From NCBI RefSeq assembly GCF_000685865.1, contig NZ_JMKS01000004.1, positions 1-64,000 of the forward strand: 64,000 nucleotides of DNA, given 5' to 3'. The notes under the pieces were generated by a model that was given only the letters and a program-made list of their open reading frames with translations, ran no database searches and was not told where the DNA came from. Positions 1 through 8,306 of this stretch are shown here, piece by piece. The DNA comes from Exiguobacterium antarcticum DSM 14480. Its GTDB lineage: Bacteria > Bacillota > Bacilli > Exiguobacteriales > Exiguobacteriaceae. Each line of letters opens with the position of its first letter. The stretch's first letter is position 1. The translations under genes were made by a program, and so were the position numbers.

Positions 1-153
1 TTGACGGAAGAAGTGTTGATTGAAGCGAAACGGGTTGCTCGGCAACGAATCGTCTTAAAAGCTCATTTCGAAAGCGACTTGTTTGACCGATTTGGTTTCG
101 CACGGACGAAACGTAAATCTTCGAAACTGCATTATGGCGTCTTGGAACTGTGA
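1..153 (+). CDS. C-terminal end of an unidentified protein, possibly a class I SAM methyltransferase
   Basis: The frame is open from the first base of the window to a TGA at 151-153, so only the last 50 residues are visible. The tail contains a basic helix followed by a V-L-K strand and ends in SSKLHYGVLEL. That pattern loosely resembles the last strand of RsmJ-like class I SAM-dependent methyltransferases, but no SAM-binding motif lies inside the window. It is followed by a bidirectional hairpin terminator shared with the convergent putP. The methyltransferase suggestion is a guess from a short tail. Confidence 0.5.
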   Translation: MTEEVLIEAKRVARQRIVLKAHFESDLFDRFGFARTKRKSSKLHYGVLEL

Positions 154-161
154 CGCATACA

Positions 162-198
162 AAAAATGCCTCTTCGCAACTTGCGAAGAGGCATTTTG
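162..198. terminator. Bidirectional intrinsic terminator between the first gene and putP
   Basis: A 14-15 bp perfect stem (AATGCCTCTTCGCAA and its complement) has an A-run on its left and a T-run on its right. It can therefore terminate transcripts arriving from either convergent gene. Confidence 0.9.
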
Positions 199-199
199 G

Positions 200-1672
200 T
201 CATTCAACAGCTTCTTTTAATTCTTCTTCCATATCGTCAAACTTGTCCTGAACCGACTCGACAGGCTGTTTCGTCAACAGGCTGACGACAACCGTAAAGA
301 TCAAGCTTGTAAAGAATCCTGGGACCATTTCGTAGAGCGTCGTACTGAGGCCAAGCTGGACCCAAAGAATGACAGTGATCGCACCAGATAGCATACCGGC
401 TAGGGCACCTTGTTTCGTCATCCGTTTCCAGTAAAGGGAAAGCAAGATGATTGGACCAAACGCGGAACCAAATCCGGCCCAAGCGTATCCAACGAGTGAT
501 AAGATGGTTGCAGAGGGATTCCAAGCTAAAACGGAACCGATTACGGCAATCACTAGGACTGCAATTCGACCTGTTAAGACCAATTGTTTATCTGATGCTT
601 TTTTGTTCAAGAACGTTTTATAAAAATCTTCCGTCAATGCACTTGATGTCACAAGGAGTTGAGACGAAATCGTCGACATGATTGCGGCTAAGATGGCTGC
701 CATCAAGAATCCTGTGATATAGGGGTGGAACAAGACGTCAGAGAAACGGATAAAGACGGTTTCTGGGTCGCCAAGCCCATTTCCTTGTCCTTCAAAATAG
801 GCAATCCCGACAAGTCCTGTCATCATCGCACCAAGGATCGAAATGAACATCCAGCCGATTCCGATACGGCGTGCTTTTTTCAAATCTTTTACTGAGCGGA
901 TCGCCATAAAACGGACGATGATATGCGGTTGTCCAAAGTAGCCCAGTCCCCAAGCAAGAAATCCGATGATACCAAGGAGTGTTGTTCCTTTGAACGGATC
1001 AAATAACGTTGGATCTAAGTTTTCAGCATAACGATATGCCCCATCAATTCCACCAACGTCTGTTAACGCGACGATCGGGACGAGGACAAGCGCGATGAAC
1101 ATGATACAACCCTGGACGAAATCGGTCCAACTGACTGCGAGGAAACCGCCAAATAGTGTATAGGCGACGACGACCGCAATCGTCAAGAGCATACCATAAT
1201 GATAATCAAAGCCAAACGAACTTTCGAATAACTTACCACCGGATACGATACCCGCTGATGTGTAGAACGTAAAGAAGACGATGATGATAACGGCTGAAAC
1301 TGTACGCAGGATACGCGAAGTATCTTTGAAACGATTTTCTAAAAAGTCAGGAATCGTAATCGAGTCATTCGCCATCTCCGTATACAGGCGAAAGCGTGGA
1401 GCAAGAATCAAGTAGTTGACGTAACACCCGATCAATAATCCTAATGCGAGCCACAAGGCGGATACCCCCGTCGCATACATGGCACCAGGTAATCCCATCA
1501 ACATCCAGCCACTCATATCGGATGCTCCGGCTGATAGAGCCGTGACACCAGGTCCTAAATCACGACCACCTAACATATAATCTTCTGTGTTTGTCGTTCG
1601 CTTGTACGCAATGTAGCCGATGGCAAGCATCATGACTAAGTACAAACTAATTGAAATCCATTCTTGCGTCAT
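200..1672 (-). CDS. putP: Sodium/proline symporter PutP
   Basis: This 490-residue integral membrane protein belongs to the sodium:solute symporter (SSF) family and matches the usual PutP length of about 490-500. The N-terminal GGRDLGPG and GASDMSGW motifs carry D52 and S54, which correspond to the sodium-site residues D55/S57 of E. coli PutP. About 13 hydrophobic segments follow, and the C-terminal tail is acidic. I start at the ATG at 1672 because a GGAGG sits about 10 nt upstream; the frame stays open 38 codons further upstream, but that stretch is not PutP-like. It imports proline as a nutrient or osmoprotectant across the cytoplasmic membrane. The gene is monocistronic, and no putB/putC catabolic genes are adjacent. 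Confidence 0.93.
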   Translation of the reverse strand: MTQEWISISLYLVMMLAIGYIAYKRTTNTEDYMLGGRDLGPGVTALSAGASDMSGWMLMGLPGAMYATGVSALWLALGLLIGCYVNYLILAPRFRLYTEMANDSITIPDFLENRFKDTSRILRTVSAVIIIVFFTFYTSAGIVSGGKLFESSFGFDYHYGMLLTIAVVVAYTLFGGFLAVSWTDFVQGCIMFIALVLVPIVALTDVGGIDGAYRYAENLDPTLFDPFKGTTLLGIIGFLAWGLGYFGQPHIIVRFMAIRSVKDLKKARRIGIGWMFISILGAMMTGLVGIAYFEGQGNGLGDPETVFIRFSDVLFHPYITGFLMAAILAAIMSTISSQLLVTSSALTEDFYKTFLNKKASDKQLVLTGRIAVLVIAVIGSVLAWNPSATILSLVGYAWAGFGSAFGPIILLSLYWKRMTKQGALAGMLSGAITVILWVQLGLSTTLYEMVPGFFTSLIFTVVVSLLTKQPVESVQDKFDDMEEELKEAVE

Positions 1673-1955
1673 AACAATAAAGCCTCCAATAACGTTTTTT
1701 TTGCGCTGGTTAACTGTCTTGTCAAATAAGCACAATCGATTTGTTCCCCACCTTACAGGGGATGAAACAGTAACGCAAGTCTTCACACAGTCATTAAAAA
1801 TGGCTTCAAGCCTTAACTATCAAGGGGTTGTGAAACTTTTTGTAGCTTGAAAAGTTCTATTTTTCTGAATTCCGTCATGGAAAAGTGATTGAAATGTAAA
1901 GGAAATGCCTTTTTCTATACGGAATAACTAGATATAATAAACTTATTTTGCTTTC

Positions 1956-2004
1956 TAAAAAACACCACACGTGTTGACAGGGGCTCATCAACGCGTGTGG
2001 TGTG
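1956..2004 (-). terminator. Intrinsic terminator of the patB-like gene
   Basis: Arms at 1962-1977 and 1987-2002 (ACACCACACGTGTTGA with its near-complement) form a long stem. It is followed on the minus strand by a run of six T. Confidence 0.85.
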
Positions 2005-2021
2005 ACTAGGAAGAAGAAAAC

Positions 2022-3200
2022 TCAATCCATGAAATTCAGTTTTTGATAAGCAGAGTAGAGACGATCCAAGGCTTCATCTAGCTGGCTTCGTGGGCAACCA
2101 AAGTTCAATCGTTCAAATGCAAGGGCATTTGTGCCAAAGGGACGACCATGTGTCAATGCCAAACCGGCCTCCTCGACTAACCAAGTGGCACGTATCGTAT
2201 CGTCAAACGGGAGTGCTTGGCAATCGATCCAGAGTAAAAACGTCGCATCAGGTGACACCACAGTCAAGCGAGGCATCTCTGTCTGAATGCGTTGCACGGC
2301 GTGATTTCGATTAGCTTCTAAATAATACAGTAAGTTGTCTAGCCACTGTTCACTTTGAGGATCAGTATAGGCGGCGATGATGGCAGTTGAAGCCATGGCA
2401 TTCGGATGAACGAAATGGGCTTGCTGGACCGCTTCGATTTTCAGTCGGGTTTCAGCTTCCGGTACAATGAGATAAGAGGCATATAGACCAGGAATGTTAA
2501 ATGTTTTAGACGGGGCACTTACTAAAATCACCTTATCGTAATCAAACCCGATGATCGGATAGTGGCGTGAACTCGAAAAAATCAAGTCGGCATGAATCTC
2601 ATCCGATACGATATACAAGTCGTATTGTTTAGCCAAATCTACTAGACGCTGAAGCTCGGACTGACTGAAGACACGTCCTGTCGGATTATGAGGATTACAT
2701 AAAATGATCATCCGTGCCGTCTTCATCTGTTGCTCAAGCAATGAGAAGTCGATTTCATAACGCCCCTTCGTAAAAAGAAGAGGATTTTCAATCAATTGTC
2801 GTTCATTTGACTCGATCACATGATGGAATGGAGGATAGACAGGGGTTTGGATGATGATTTCATCCCCTTTTTCTGTTAAAGCCAACACGCTATGCGCCAG
2901 GGCGGGGACGACACCGCTGGAATAAAGAATCGTTTCCAGGTCAACCGGTTGATCATATCGTTTTTTAAACCAATGCGAAATCGCACGTTTTGCATCCTCT
3001 TCGAAGAGCGAGTAGCCGAAATGACCACTTGCTGCCCGTTTTGTCAGTGCTTTTGTAATACTGTCTGCGGGGCGGACGTCCATGTCGGCGACCCACATCG
3101 GAATCAATTGATCGGACCCGAATAATTGTTCCAACCCATCCCATTTCGCAGATCCGGTTTTTCTTTTTTCCAACACTTCATCAAAGGAGTATTCTTGCAT
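2022..3200 (-). CDS. patB: PatB/MalY-type PLP-dependent C-S lyase (cystathionine beta-lyase or aminotransferase fold)
   Basis: This 392-residue fold-type I PLP enzyme has the PatB/MalY arrangement: an N-terminal MWVADMD motif that is diagnostic for this subgroup, NPHNPTGRVF, DEIHADL, and the Schiff-base lysine in SAPSKTFNIPG near residue 230. A C-terminal arginine lies in GCPRSQLDEAL. PatB/MalY enzymes cleave cystathionine or cysteine conjugates to a thiol, pyruvate and ammonia, and some act as aminotransferases; the sequence alone does not fix the substrate. The start ATG at 3200 has a GAAAGGAA Shine-Dalgarno upstream. It is a single gene ending in a strong terminator. Confidence 0.88.
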   Translation of the reverse strand: MQEYSFDEVLEKRKTGSAKWDGLEQLFGSDQLIPMWVADMDVRPADSITKALTKRAASGHFGYSLFEEDAKRAISHWFKKRYDQPVDLETILYSSGVVPALAHSVLALTEKGDEIIIQTPVYPPFHHVIESNERQLIENPLLFTKGRYEIDFSLLEQQMKTARMIILCNPHNPTGRVFSQSELQRLVDLAKQYDLYIVSDEIHADLIFSSSRHYPIIGFDYDKVILVSAPSKTFNIPGLYASYLIVPEAETRLKIEAVQQAHFVHPNAMASTAIIAAYTDPQSEQWLDNLLYYLEANRNHAVQRIQTEMPRLTVVSPDATFLLWIDCQALPFDDTIRATWLVEEAGLALTHGRPFGTNALAFERLNFGCPRSQLDEALDRLYSAYQKLNFMD

Positions 3201-3350
3201 CTGTCTTCATTCCTTTCAAAATAGAATTGCTACTGTCTTCACAGTACCGAACGGGCTTCATTTCGGCAAGTTCGAAAAATAAAGGTTTTAAACGGAGGGA
3301 CGTTGGGAAAACTCAATATCGTACACAAAAAAAAGGACGGGGTGGATTTC

Positions 3351-3548
3351 ATGTTACATTCTAAAGTGTTAGTTGGTCGATCACCAGAAGAGCTCGAAGA
3401 ACGGTTGAATCATTTCTTTGAAGAAAATGGTGTCGGTTCAAATTCAATCATCACACTCAAATTCTCGACATTCGTTGCATCGAAAGCGGATGAACATTAT
3501 TCCGTGTTGATTGTCTTTGATAACTCATTAACAAAAAAAGTCCTTTAA
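3351..3548 (+). CDS. Small acidic protein resembling Cse60 (DUF2758 family)
   Basis: This 65-residue protein has the order strand (MLHSKVLVG), helix (SPEELEERLNHFFEENG), strand (IITLKFST), then a final strand (YSVLIVFDN). Length and order resemble the small Cse60/DUF2758 family of Bacillales, whose members were first described as sporulation proteins but also occur in non-spore-formers. The function is unknown. I use the ATG at 3351, which has a GGGGTGG a few bases upstream; an in-frame TTG at 3303 has no ribosome site. It has its own terminator at 3554-3594. The family assignment is from memory of the pattern and is tentative. Confidence 0.6.
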   Translation: MLHSKVLVGRSPEELEERLNHFFEENGVGSNSIITLKFSTFVASKADEHYSVLIVFDNSLTKKVL

Positions 3549-3553
3549 TGAAC

Positions 3554-3594
3554 AAAAGTAGCTATCTCGATCCAGTGAGAGTAGCTGCTTTTTC
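3554..3594 (+). terminator. Intrinsic terminator after the small Cse60-like gene
   Basis: An imperfect stem of AAAAGTAGCTA..CTC paired with GAG..TAGCTGCTTTTT is followed by a T-run. Confidence 0.75.
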
Positions 3595-3610
3595 TATTCT
3601 TTCAAAAATG

Positions 3611-3639
3611 TTGAAATGATGTCAGGCTTACGTTATACT
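3611..3639 (+). promoter_or_regulatory. Sigma-A-type promoter of tRNA-Thr
   Basis: TTGAAA at 3611-3616 and TATACT at 3634-3639 are separated by 17 nt. The tRNA begins 17 nt after the -10 box. Confidence 0.75.
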
Positions 3640-3656
3640 AATATTAGAAAAAATAG

Positions 3657-3727
3657 GCTTCCGTAGGTTAATGGCAGACCTCAGCAATGGTAATGCTGCA
3701 GTGCGAGTTCGATTCTCGCCGGAAGCA
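3657..3727 (+). tRNA. tRNA-Thr (anticodon GGT)
   Basis: This 71-nt tRNA folds fully. The acceptor GCTTCCG pairs with CGGAAGC, the D arm has a GGT/ACC stem, the anticodon stem CAGCA/TGCTG closes the loop ATGGTAA with anticodon GGT, and the T stem GCGAG/CTCGC closes TTCGATT. The discriminator base is A. G1-C72 and C2-G71 fit threonine identity. The 3' CCA is not encoded. A hairpin terminator follows 10 nt downstream. Confidence 0.93.
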
Positions 3728-3737
3728 TCAAAAATAA

Positions 3738-3785
3738 ACAGGTCTTCCGTCACAAGTCAATTACTTGCGCGGAAGACCTGTTTTA
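3738..3785 (+). terminator. Terminator of tRNA-Thr
   Basis: A 12-bp stem, ACAGGTCTTCCG with its complement, encloses a second small stem (CAAGT/ACTTG). A TTTT run follows. The terminator separates the tRNA from the regulator gene downstream. Confidence 0.85.
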
Positions 3786-3820
3786 GTTTGAATCAGGAAT
3801 CGAACTTGAAGGAGACGTCC

Positions 3821-4699
3821 ATGAATGAACTAAACATTTTGATTGGGAACGAAATCAAGCGGATTCGGCAAGAACGAAATTGGACTCAATCTGAACTGTG
3901 CCAAGGTATTTGCAGCCAAGCTGAGATCAGTAAAATTGAGAATGGACACAATTCGCCTACCGTTGATTTGTTGCAAAAAATCGCGAATCGGTTGCAGGTA
4001 CCCGTTTCAGAATTTTTTATTAATGAAAACGAAAAGCAAACATTTCGAACGATAGATCTTGAAATGACGCAACTGATGCGCGCGACTAAGTATAGTGAAA
4101 TGAAAAAACGGATTGATAGATACTTAAACGAAATAACTAATGAAGACGTAATCATCTTATTACATTACTATCGGTTGATCAGTGAAGAAGCAATGAGGAA
4201 TATTGATTATCGAACTTGTATCTCACAATTACTTAACATGACGATGGAAAAACAACTAATGGAAGAATCATTTTTATTATACGTCAGAATTCAGATGGCG
4301 ATTGCTGTCTTGTACACTAATCATAAGGAATACCAGCACTCTGATACAATTTATACGACTATTTTGCGACATGATTATAGTACTACTACGTATAAAAAAA
4401 TAAAGTTGAAAATCTTATATAACTACATCAGGAACTTGATTAAACTAAAAAAATATTCATTAATCCTCATCAATACAGAAGAAGCGATTAAAGAAAGTAA
4501 TCAGTTAAATGATATCAGTTACTTAGGTCATTTTTATTACCAGCGTGGTTATGCGTTCGAACAGTTATCAAGTTCGCACACATCGATTCAAGACGCGTAT
4601 ACGATTGCTTACGGAATTTTTCTGGCGACTGAAAACAATTCCTATGCCAAAATATTAGAAGATCACTTACGAGATAGTCTTTACTTTACTTTGGGTTAA
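3821..4699 (+). CDS. XRE-family HTH regulator with TPR-like C-terminal domain (RRNPP/Rgg-like), copy 1
   Basis: This 292-residue protein has an XRE helix-turn-helix at about residues 8-62 (IGNEIKRIRQERNWTQ, then SQAEISKIENG). A long helical C-terminal region follows with TPR-like repeats, including HFYYQRGYAFEQL. This is the architecture of peptide-sensing RRNPP regulators such as PlcR, Rgg and NprR. The ATG at 3821 follows GAAGGAG; reading further upstream would run into the tRNA. A close paralogue lies 53 bp downstream on the same strand, so the two probably share a transcript. I found no convincing pheromone-precursor gene next to it. It could also be a peptide-independent regulator. Confidence 0.85.
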   Translation: MNELNILIGNEIKRIRQERNWTQSELCQGICSQAEISKIENGHNSPTVDLLQKIANRLQVPVSEFFINENEKQTFRTIDLEMTQLMRATKYSEMKKRIDRYLNEITNEDVIILLHYYRLISEEAMRNIDYRTCISQLLNMTMEKQLMEESFLLYVRIQMAIAVLYTNHKEYQHSDTIYTTILRHDYSTTTYKKIKLKILYNYIRNLIKLKKYSLILINTEEAIKESNQLNDISYLGHFYYQRGYAFEQLSSSHTSIQDAYTIAYGIFLATENNSYAKILEDHLRDSLYFTLG

Positions 4700-4752
4700 A
4701 TACTACAGTGCATGATTAACATTAGTCAGTGGATACAGGAAGGTAAAAAAAT

Positions 4753-5628
4753 ATGATGACGTCACTACCACATATGATTGGGAACGAAATCAAGCGAATC
4801 CGGAAACAAAAAAAAATGACGCAAAAAGAATTGTGTGAAGGAATATGCAGTCAAGCTGAAATTAGTAAAATTGAAAATGGTCGTAATTCTCCAACCATCG
4901 ATCTACTGCAACAAATTGCAAAACGTCTGCGGGTACCGCTGTCCTTGCTATTTCGGGATCAATTAGAAAGCGATGCGTTTCGAGAGACGGATAATCATTT
5001 ATCGAGTTTATTTCGCGAGCGAAAATACAAAGAGATGCGCAAAGAAATAGCTTATACCAATAGTGCGCATCACCATGAGATTTTTCTATTAAAGGCCTAT
5101 TTCAGTATTTTACTGGACGTGAAGACAGATAAAATCGATTATCGTACAGCTTCTGTTTTATTATCACGGTTAACGGATCAAGAAGATATCTGGTATGAGT
5201 CACCGAAGATGTATATTCGTATTAAAATGGCAATTTCAAATTTACATACAGAAAATGAACAATATCATCTTGCAGAGAAAGTGTACGAAGAACTGGAGCA
5301 GTTACCCTATGATACAGAAGAGCTGAAAAAACAATTAATCAAGATTTATTATAACCATTCTCAGCTGTTAACATATGAAAAAAAATATGATGCTGGTTTG
5401 AAAATTACCGAAAAAGGGCTGAAATACAGTTTGTCGTTGAATGATGCCTCTTTTATTGCTCATTTTTACTACCAACGTGGGTATTATCATGAAGTGATGG
5501 GGGTAGACACCCCGTCGACTCGACGTGATTATACGATCTCGTATGCCTTGTTTCGGGCATTTCATTTAAACACATACGAAGAAATCGTTCTCGAAGGGAA
5601 AGAACGATTTCTACTATTTACGTTTTAA
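4753..5628 (+). CDS. XRE-family HTH regulator with TPR-like C-terminal domain (RRNPP/Rgg-like), copy 2
   Basis: This 291-residue protein is a tandem paralogue of the gene before it. The HTH region is nearly the same (IGNEIKRIRKQKKMTQ, SQAEISKIENGRNSPT), while the helical sensor half is much more diverged, though HFYYQRGY and YTISYA are kept near the C terminus. That is the expected pattern if both bind similar DNA but read different signals. The start at 4753 is preceded by AGGAAGG. The stop overlaps the 3' end of the convergent azoreductase gene by 4 bp. The ligand and target genes are unknown. Confidence 0.85.
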   Translation: MMTSLPHMIGNEIKRIRKQKKMTQKELCEGICSQAEISKIENGRNSPTIDLLQQIAKRLRVPLSLLFRDQLESDAFRETDNHLSSLFRERKYKEMRKEIAYTNSAHHHEIFLLKAYFSILLDVKTDKIDYRTASVLLSRLTDQEDIWYESPKMYIRIKMAISNLHTENEQYHLAEKVYEELEQLPYDTEELKKQLIKIYYNHSQLLTYEKKYDAGLKITEKGLKYSLSLNDASFIAHFYYQRGYYHEVMGVDTPSTRRDYTISYALFRAFHLNTYEEIVLEGKERFLLFTF

Positions 5629-6254
5629 AATTGCTGACCGGCCTTCTCACACGCGGAGAGGGCTTTTTTGATGAGGTGTTCCGCTTGGTCCAGATATTGT
5701 TGGTGCCCTTCGAGGATGATGGTTTCGACGTCCTCGATTCCGAAAAAACGGAGAATATCAATCATGTAGCGGACTGCATGATCGGTATCCGCCTTGTCGG
5801 GCGTCGAGTAGTCGCCGCCTCTCGAGTGGAGCAACAAAACTTGTTTTCCTTTGACGAGTCCGACCGAACCATCCGGTGTATATCGAAAGGTTTGACCTGC
5901 TTGTGCCAGATAATCCATATAGTTATGCAACGGAGCGGGTACGGTTAAGTTCCACATCGGGAATGAAAAAACGATTTTATCTGCTTCGAGAAATCCTGTC
6001 AGATACTCCTGTAGCTTTTCGACCGGCACACTTTCGTCAGTATCAAGCGACTCCCCGCGAAACAGTTTTGCGGCCGACATGGCGAGTTTTAAATCAAAAA
6101 ATGGCAATCGTTCTTCAAATAAATTTAAGACAATGATGTCATCTTCCGGATGATGTGTCCGGTAACTCGATAGAAACGTCTCATTCATTTCTGAACTGAT
6201 TCCTTTCGACTGGTGGGTGCTATCATTAGCTTCGATGAATAATAGGCGACTCAT
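5625..6254 (-). CDS. azoR: FMN-dependent NADH azoreductase (AzoR family)
   Basis: This 209-residue flavodoxin-like-fold protein has the AzoR signature FPMWNLTVPAPLHNYMDY around residues 100-117 and a following GQTFRYT. HSRGGDYS is the second FMN-contact region. The length is typical of AzoR (about 200-211). Family members are homodimeric, bind FMN and reduce quinones and azo compounds with NAD(P)H. They are thought to protect against thiol-reactive quinone stress. The gene is transcribed toward the regulator pair and overlaps the second regulator by 4 bp. The ATG at 6254 has a GAAAGGAGCG site upstream. Confidence 0.9.
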   Translation of the reverse strand: MSRLLFIEANDSTHQSKGISSEMNETFLSSYRTHHPEDDIIVLNLFEERLPFFDLKLAMSAAKLFRGESLDTDESVPVEKLQEYLTGFLEADKIVFSFPMWNLTVPAPLHNYMDYLAQAGQTFRYTPDGSVGLVKGKQVLLLHSRGGDYSTPDKADTDHAVRYMIDILRFFGIEDVETIILEGHQQYLDQAEHLIKKALSACEKAGQQF

Positions 6255-6403
6255 AACGGATCGCTCCTTTCTATATTAGTCAATTACCCCAATCAAGGTG
6301 GACTTAGACGTCACACGAGAAACCAAAAGGATGGAGAATATAGGTTTTAATTCCATCTCAAAAAGGAAAAAGACAGGACAAGAAACCGAAACGAGGGGAT
6401 GTT

Positions 6404-8242
6404 ATGAAGGTGTCGTATCGACCTTCATCAGCGAGTCTTGACTATCACCGTGAAGTGAAAGCGAATTACCGCTTATTCGGAATGATCATCTTTGTATTGA
6501 CCGGTTGTGGGGCGATTTTATATGTTTTCTCTAGTGCGATGGGTGAATCAGGGTTGGAACGGATCGATGTATGGCGTGCGGGCCTGATTGTTCTCGTCGG
6601 TTTTTGTCAATGGATGATTGGAAGAAGCAATTTAACTGAAAAGTGGAAACCCCATGTCATGTCCAGTGTATTTTTGTTGATTCCATTCATCAACCATCCC
6701 TTTCTTGATAGTGGAGCACAGACGGTGTGGGCGGCCTCGTTATTATTTTTACTGACCTCCCTCGTCGTCATCAGCCGGACGATGTTGTTGTATGTAGCAG
6801 GTATAAGCATCGTTTCTTTAGTGTATGTCTGGTTTGAATCGCCGGCTGGCGTCGCTGTATACAATGCGTCCGATCATATCGCCCGAATCGGTCTAGTTCT
6901 GATTGCGACGTTGATCAGCTTGTTGATTCATAACCAATATGTCACCCGTTTAGAACGGAATATCGATTATTTGTCCCGCCTGAAAGAACAAGCGTTTATC
7001 GATCCGATTACAGAACTGGCGAATCGGTCTTTTTTTGTCATTGAAACGGAAAAACAAGCAACGATGGGCGATATTATCTGCTTGATTGACCTGGATGATT
7101 TTAAGACGATCAACGATGCGTTTGGTTATCAAACGGGGGATCGTGCCTTGCATATCATCGGGAAAAGACTGATGACACGTTTTTCAGATTGTCTCGTCGC
7201 TAAAGCAAGTGGAAGTGCATTTCTTTTGCACGCCAGACCGAATCAACCGGTGCAAGTATTGTGTGATGCGATTTTATCGAGTATCGCGGAACGTGTCCAA
7301 ATTGATTTCAAGCAAATTAATATGACGGCAAGCATCGGGGTTGCCTTCGTAAACGGGGCATCGATTGATCATGTCATCAACGATGCGGAAATCGCTTTGT
7401 TCACAGCGAAATCAAACCGGAAAAATACATTTGCGATTACCGATCAAGCAACACAAAATGAACGAAAACGAGCCTTGCAACTGACACGGGATTTATACGA
7501 TGCAGACCTCGATCGTGATTTTTTTATTTTATTTCAACCACAAGTCGATGCGTCGAGTCATCGCATAACAGGAGCAGAAGCGTTGGTTCGTTGGAATCAC
7601 CCGACGTATGGGCTCATTTCTCCCCTCGAGTTCATTCCCTTAGCAGAACGGACGCGGTTCATCGAGACACTTGGTGGGTGGGTCATGCGAAAGGCTTGCC
7701 TACAAGGGAAGATGTGGCTTGAACAAGGAAGGACCCCGATTACGATTGCCGTGAATGTCTCGCCGTGGCAGTTGCGTCAACCGGATTTTACAAAAAACGT
7801 ACTCGATATGTTGAACGTGACGGGATTTCCACCTTACTTATTGGAAATCGAAATGACGGAACATATCTTCGTGGAAGGTACGGCGCAAATCATTGATACG
7901 CTGAATGAACTTCATCTCCACGGGATTCGGATTGCACTTGATGATTTTGGAACAGGGTTTTCTTCGATGCAGACACTTGTTGAACTGCCGTTTGATCAAC
8001 TAAAGATTCCAAAAGAAATCGTCGAAGCGGCGATTGATTCAGAAGAGAAACGGGCGATTGTTGAGATGATCATTCAGTTAGGAAAAAGACTGGATATGTC
8101 GATTGTCGCAGAAGGAATAGAAGTGACTGAAGAAGCCGAGTTGTTAAAACGACTCGGATGTCATACGTTACAAGGCTACCTGTTCCACAAGCCATTGGAA
8201 GCGATTTATGTCGAATCTTTTTTGGATCAAGAAGCACAATAA
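6404..8242 (+). CDS. Membrane-bound GGDEF-EAL protein, probable c-di-GMP phosphodiesterase with inactive GGDEF domain
   Basis: This 612-residue protein has about six N-terminal membrane segments (residues 20-185), a GGDEF domain (about 205-350) and an EAL domain (about 370-605). At the place of the GGDEF signature (near residue 266) the sequence reads KASGSAF, so diguanylate cyclase activity is not expected. The EAL half keeps the catalytic set: EALVRW, NVSPWQL, EMTEH, DDFGTG, the lysine of DQLKI, and AEGIE, so phosphodiesterase activity is predicted. One usual acidic residue after LKI is proline here. The dead GGDEF may act as a GTP-sensing allosteric module, as known for other hybrids. It is monocistronic with a terminator downstream. 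The signal sensed by the membrane part is unknown. Confidence 0.9.
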   Translation: MKVSYRPSSASLDYHREVKANYRLFGMIIFVLTGCGAILYVFSSAMGESGLERIDVWRAGLIVLVGFCQWMIGRSNLTEKWKPHVMSSVFLLIPFINHPFLDSGAQTVWAASLLFLLTSLVVISRTMLLYVAGISIVSLVYVWFESPAGVAVYNASDHIARIGLVLIATLISLLIHNQYVTRLERNIDYLSRLKEQAFIDPITELANRSFFVIETEKQATMGDIICLIDLDDFKTINDAFGYQTGDRALHIIGKRLMTRFSDCLVAKASGSAFLLHARPNQPVQVLCDAILSSIAERVQIDFKQINMTASIGVAFVNGASIDHVINDAEIALFTAKSNRKNTFAITDQATQNERKRALQLTRDLYDADLDRDFFILFQPQVDASSHRITGAEALVRWNHPTYGLISPLEFIPLAERTRFIETLGGWVMRKACLQGKMWLEQGRTPITIAVNVSPWQLRQPDFTKNVLDMLNVTGFPPYLLEIEMTEHIFVEGTAQIIDTLNELHLHGIRIALDDFGTGFSSMQTLVELPFDQLKIPKEIVEAAIDSEEKRAIVEMIIQLGKRLDMSIVAEGIEVTEEAELLKRLGCHTLQGYLFHKPLEAIYVESFLDQEAQ

Positions 8243-8243
8243 G

Positions 8244-8303
8244 AAAAAGCTCACTCGTCTTTCCTACACGTCATGCGACGCGGAAAGGCAAGTGAGCTTT
8301 TTT
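8244..8303. terminator. Bidirectional terminator between the EAL gene and the ABC permease
   Basis: AAAAAGCTCACT with CTTTCC pairs to GGAAAG and AGTGAGCTTTTTTT. There are A-runs and T-runs on both sides of the hairpin, between two convergent genes. Confidence 0.88.
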
Positions 8304-8306
8304 TGA

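Noticed and set aside
4712-4756. A 14-codon open frame between the two HTH-TPR regulators, overlapping the second start as ATGA
   Set aside because: It looked like a possible signalling peptide, but it has no ribosome site and no signal-peptide-like hydrophobic core. Known RRNPP precursors are about 40 residues long.
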